Shown: positions 61,315-64,000 of the stretch, piece after piece
Layout of the letters: each line of letters opens with the position of its first letter
Position numbering within the stretch: the stretch's first letter is position 1
Assembly (NCBI GenBank): GCA_036268405.1
Contig: DATAUF010000154.1
Coordinates: 1-64,000, forward strand
From: DASZTV01 sp036268405
Lineage (GTDB): Bacteria > Actinomycetota > Actinomycetes > JAFAQI01
DNA: 64,000 nucleotides
Direction of reading: 5' to 3'
The notes under the pieces: model-generated
Databases searched by the model: none
What the model was told of the DNA's origin: nothing
Seen by the model: only the letters and a program-made list of their open reading frames with translations
Translations under genes and position numbers: made by a program

Positions 61315-62232
61315 ATGGCGAAACGCGAAGGGAACGACGCGAGCCCCGCGGCGGGCGACCCATCGCGCTTCGTCACCTTGATGTTCCTGCTCTCGATTGC
61401 TGGAAGCTGCCTGTTCGGAGCTGCCTATCTGTTCGTCGGACGTGGTGCCCGGCTGGGGCTCGTCCAGAACGAGCTGATGGGCACCGGACTGGGCGTGGCC
61501 AGCGCCGGGATGTGCGTCGGCCTCGTGTTGCTCGCGAAGTCAGCGTCGCCCCGCACCCACGGTGAAGAAGAGCGGGAGCCCCACGCGTCGCCCGCCGGCG
61601 AGGTGCGGCAGACCGCGGGTCTGGCCACCACGGGCGCGGAGCAGCTCGGGTTGCGGGCGCGGCCTTTCCTTCGCCGCTCGCTCCTGACGGCTGCAGGCCT
61701 GCTGCCTGTCCCCTTCCTGCTGGGGCTGCGTGACCTCGGTCCCCGTCCTCGTGGCGTTCTGCGCGAGAACGCGTGGCGCGCCAACAGCCTGCTGATCGAC
61801 CGGACCAGCGGGCAACCATTGCGGCTCGGTGATCTCGAGATAGGCGGCGTCACCACGGTGATGCCGGAGGGCGCCACCGATCCGACCAGACCGGTCGCCG
61901 CCGAGAGCGCCGTCGTGGTGATCCGGCTGCCACCGGGAGTCAACCAGCCGCTGTCCGGAAGGTCCGATTGGGCGGTCGACGACCTCGTCGCGTACTCGAA
62001 GGTCTGCACCCATGCCGGATGCCCGGTCGATCTCTACGAGCAGCAGACCCACAACCTGCTGTGCCCGTGCCATCAGTCGACGTTCTATGTCCCCCATGGC
62101 TGTGCCGTCTTGTTCGGGCCTGCGGCACGCCCGCTTCCCCAGCTTCCGATCTACGTCGACGGAGACGGCAACCTGCGGGCCCGGGCATCATTCGACCAGC
62201 CTCTGGGGCCCAGCTTCTGGGAACGCCGGTGA
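61315..62232 (+). CDS. qcrA: Rieske iron-sulfur protein of a bc-type complex
   Basis: A 305-aa protein from ATG 61315 with GAGG upstream. Actinobacterial QcrA topology is seen: two N-terminal helices (FVTLMFLLSIAGSCLFGAAY, GVASAGMCVGLVLL), then a twin-arginine segment RRSLLTAAGLLPVPFLLG before the third helix, which is Tat-inserted in relatives. The 2Fe-2S site is CTHAGCPVDL and CPCHQSTF. It transfers electrons from quinol to cytochrome c. Its stop overlaps the cytochrome b gene start (GTGA). An ATG at 61261 is in frame but less supported. Confidence 0.93.
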   Translation: MAKREGNDASPAAGDPSRFVTLMFLLSIAGSCLFGAAYLFVGRGARLGLVQNELMGTGLGVASAGMCVGLVLLAKSASPRTHGEEEREPHASPAGEVRQTAGLATTGAEQLGLRARPFLRRSLLTAAGLLPVPFLLGLRDLGPRPRGVLRENAWRANSLLIDRTSGQPLRLGDLEIGGVTTVMPEGATDPTRPVAAESAVVVIRLPPGVNQPLSGRSDWAVDDLVAYSKVCTHAGCPVDLYEQQTHNLLCPCHQSTFYVPHGCAVLFGPAARPLPQLPIYVDGDGNLRARASFDQPLGPSFWERR

Positions 62233-63617
62233 GCCATCAGCCGGCGTGGCGTAGCGGGCTGGAGGCGGCCGACTCGCGACTGCGGATCGCTGCCGCGGTC
62301 CGCAAGCAGGCTCGCAAGGTCTTCCCCGACCACTGGTCGTTCATGCTCGGCGAGATCGCGCTCTACAGCTTCGTGATCCTCGTGCTCACCGGCACCTACC
62401 TCACGTTCTTCTTCCGAGCCTCGGACACCCCGGTCGCCTACCAAGGGTCCTACCTGCCGCTGCGCGGGGTACGAGTCAGCGAGGCGTACTCCTCGGTGCT
62501 GCACATCTCCTTCGACGTCAGGGCCGGGCTGCTGATCCGGCAGATCCACCACTGGGCTGCTCTGCTCTTCGTCGCGGCGATCCTGGTGCACGCGTGCCGC
62601 GTCTTCTTCACCGGCGCGTTTCGCAAACCCCGCGATGTGAACTGGGTCATTGGCGTGACGATGCTCGTCCTTTCCGTCGCGGAGGGGTTCGCCGGTTACT
62701 CCCTGCCTGACGACCTGTTGTCGGGGACCGGCCTGCGGATCGCCTACTCGATCCTCGAGTCGGTACCCGTCGTCGGCACCTACCTGGCGATGTTCCTCTT
62801 CGGCGGCCAGTACCCCGGGGACGGCGCCATCTTCCCCAGACTGTTCATCATTCACGTGTTCCTGCTGCCGGCGATGCTGCTCGCACTCGTCAGCGCTCAC
62901 CTCATGATCGTCTGGCGGCAGAAACATACGCAGTTCGGCGGCCATGGCAAGAACGAGGACAACGTCGTGGGGTCGCACCTGTATCCGGCTTACGCGACCA
63001 AGAGCATCGGTCTGTTCTTCGGCGTCTTGTCGATGCTTGCGTTTCTCGCGACGTTCGCGCAGGTCAACCCGATCTGGCTGTATGGCCCCTACGACCCGTC
63101 GACGGTGTCGGCCGGATCGCAGCCGGACTGGTACATGTTCTGGCTCGAGGGGTCCTTGCGGGTCATGCCCCCGCTCGAGACCCGGTTCTGGGGGCACACC
63201 GTGGACTGGAACGTGTTCGTCCCCGCAGTCGTCGTGCCGGTGGCGCTGTTCGGTGGAATGTTGGTCTACCCGTTCCTCGAGCGGTGGGTTTCAAGGGACA
63301 AAGCCAAACACGATCTTTTGGACAGGCCGCGCGACCATCCCATCCGGACCGGCATCGGCGTCGCGACCCTCTCCTACTACTTGGTGCTGTCCGTGGCGGG
63401 GGCGAACGATCTGATCCCCTTGACTTTCGGACTCGACATGATGTCCTTCACCCGCGCGCTGCAGGTCGCCGTCGTTGCGCTTCCGGTCGTGAGCTTCTTC
63501 GTGACTCGCAGCTGGTGTCACCGGCTCCAGCTCTCCGAGGTGGCCGACCGGGTGATGTCCGCGAACCGCGGTGACGTGATCTCGAGGGGAGGGGGCTACG
63601 GCGTGCCGAGAGGTTGA
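62229..63617 (+). CDS. qcrB: Cytochrome b subunit of a bc-type complex
   Basis: A 462-aa membrane protein from GTG 62229. Haem-ligand His pairs are in RQIHHWAALLFVAAILVHAC and IIHVFLLPAMLLALVSAHL; the quinol-oxidation loop is represented by GSQPDWYMFWLEGSLRVMPP. It is shorter than most actinobacterial QcrB proteins. No diheme cytochrome c gene (qcrC) lies on either side within the window: upstream is divergent ctaC and downstream a DUF6098-like gene on the other strand. Thus the bc complex is either completed elsewhere or is a reduced Rieske/cytochrome b pair. Confidence 0.94.
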   Translation: MSHQPAWRSGLEAADSRLRIAAAVRKQARKVFPDHWSFMLGEIALYSFVILVLTGTYLTFFFRASDTPVAYQGSYLPLRGVRVSEAYSSVLHISFDVRAGLLIRQIHHWAALLFVAAILVHACRVFFTGAFRKPRDVNWVIGVTMLVLSVAEGFAGYSLPDDLLSGTGLRIAYSILESVPVVGTYLAMFLFGGQYPGDGAIFPRLFIIHVFLLPAMLLALVSAHLMIVWRQKHTQFGGHGKNEDNVVGSHLYPAYATKSIGLFFGVLSMLAFLATFAQVNPIWLYGPYDPSTVSAGSQPDWYMFWLEGSLRVMPPLETRFWGHTVDWNVFVPAVVVPVALFGGMLVYPFLERWVSRDKAKHDLLDRPRDHPIRTGIGVATLSYYLVLSVAGANDLIPLTFGLDMMSFTRALQVAVVALPVVSFFVTRSWCHRLQLSEVADRVMSANRGDVISRGGGYGVPRG

Positions 63618-64000
63618 CTACGTGTCCGACCCGCGATCCAGGGTGCCCCACTCTCCGGCCTGCCGCTCCATCATCTGCTCCGCCTCCGCGACCGCTGCCT
63701 CGCCGATCCAGGAGAGCGGCTCCTCGCAGCGCACGAGCGGCTCGTTGTCGGGTCCGCGTCCGACCTCGACACCGCGAAACAGCCATGCCCGCGCATCGCG
63801 GCGCTCCCGCAGGTGCCGGTAGTCGTAAAGCCGTCGCGCAATCCAGAGGGCGAGCGAACGATCGCGCCACCAGTCTTCGACGGCGAGCGCACTTGCTGAC
63901 AGGCCGGGCAGCTCGATGCCGGTGAGATCATCACGGCTCTGCGAGTCCCGGTCGTCCGCTGGCCCTTTGGACCATCTGACGTAGAGGTCCGTACCCGCCC
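63618..64000 (-). CDS. DUF6098-like protein, partial (runs off the right edge)
   Basis: The minus strand is open from the window edge to a TAG at 63618, giving the C-terminal 126 residues. The sequence DLYVRWSKGPADD, LPGLSASALAVEDWWRD, ARRLYDYRHLRER, AWLFRGVEVGRGPDNEPLV and EPLSWIGEAAVAEAE matches a small actinobacterial family (DUF6098). It is soluble and rich in Trp and Arg. Its stop directly follows the qcrB stop on the opposite strand (no gap). N-terminus missing; function unknown. Confidence 0.7.
   Translation of the reverse strand, partial: AGTDLYVRWSKGPADDRDSQSRDDLTGIELPGLSASALAVEDWWRDRSLALWIARRLYDYRHLRERRDARAWLFRGVEVGRGPDNEPLVRCEEPLSWIGEAAVAEAEQMMERQAGEWGTLDRGSDT

Overview
This window comes from a high-GC actinobacterium. 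G+C looks like about two thirds by eye, GTG (and one likely TTG) starts are frequent, and stop/start overlaps (ATGA, GTGA) are everywhere. Family content agrees: an F420-type LLM oxidoreductase, PucR-type regulator, LppY/LpqO protein, DUF6158, DUF6457 and DUF6098 proteins, an actinobacterial-type Rieske subunit with a Tat motif, and split LigD-like ligase and polymerase genes. I cannot name the genus. No rRNA, tRNA, CRISPR array, IS element or phage module was seen.

Layout. (1) 1-8.1 kb: a lipid/steroid-type catabolic segment with two coupled acyl-CoA dehydrogenases, a SnoaL-like protein, a P450 and a chemoreceptor in one coupled string, then YceI, an MpaB-like oxygenase and a divergent TetR gene with a candidate operator. 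(2) 7.3-16.6 kb: envelope and stress proteins: an anchored DUF5666/PepSY-like protein, a 1,159-aa secreted NHL-repeat protein, a secreted LppY/LpqO protein, a CBS protein, a SpoIIE-type phosphatase and an LLM oxidoreductase. (3) 16.8-21.8 kb: patatin lipase, divergent P450, an unrecognised protein with internal duplication, and a DyP peroxidase, the last three translationally coupled; this is one of the two most unusual loci. (4) 21.8-33.7 kb: a large cyclase/ATPase regulator, aldo-keto reductase, two alpha/beta hydrolases plus an FMN 2-hydroxyacid oxidase, a PucR-type regulator, an orphan ABC substrate-binding lipoprotein and a third P450. Two copies of a 50-bp element sit in the two divergent promoter gaps here. 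(5) 33.7-37.3 kb: the homogentisate (tyrosine) pathway: hppD, hmgA, fumarylacetoacetase. (6) 37.4-47.2 kb: secreted CocE-like hydrolase, small proteins, epimerase, a 5'-truncated SDR pseudogene, large catalase plus hemerythrin protein, DNA ligase/primase-polymerase pair and an FHA protein. (7) 47.2-63.6 kb: a respiratory and molybdenum-cofactor island. One ten-gene minus-strand string runs from a CuA-type cytochrome oxidase (ctaC, ctaD) through two membrane proteins and a small protein into a formate dehydrogenase (catalytic subunit, FeS subunit, NrfD-type membrane subunit), MobA and a DUF6457 protein. moeA/MFS, moaA and fdhD lie beside it. A Rieske/cytochrome b pair is divergent from ctaC. 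Formate would be oxidised by the FDH, electrons would pass to quinone through NrfD, then through Rieske/cytochrome b to the oxidase; no cytochrome c subunit or oxidase subunit III is in the window.

The strongest observations are (a) oxidase subunit I keeps all haem and CuB ligands but lacks the signature residues of both the D and K proton channels, and it is operon-linked to formate dehydrogenase; (b) the patatin-P450-duplicated protein-DyP locus, where the P450 lacks the usual I-helix acid, which suggests peroxide-driven lipid chemistry; (c) the 50-bp element duplicated in two divergent promoters around a PucR-type gene.
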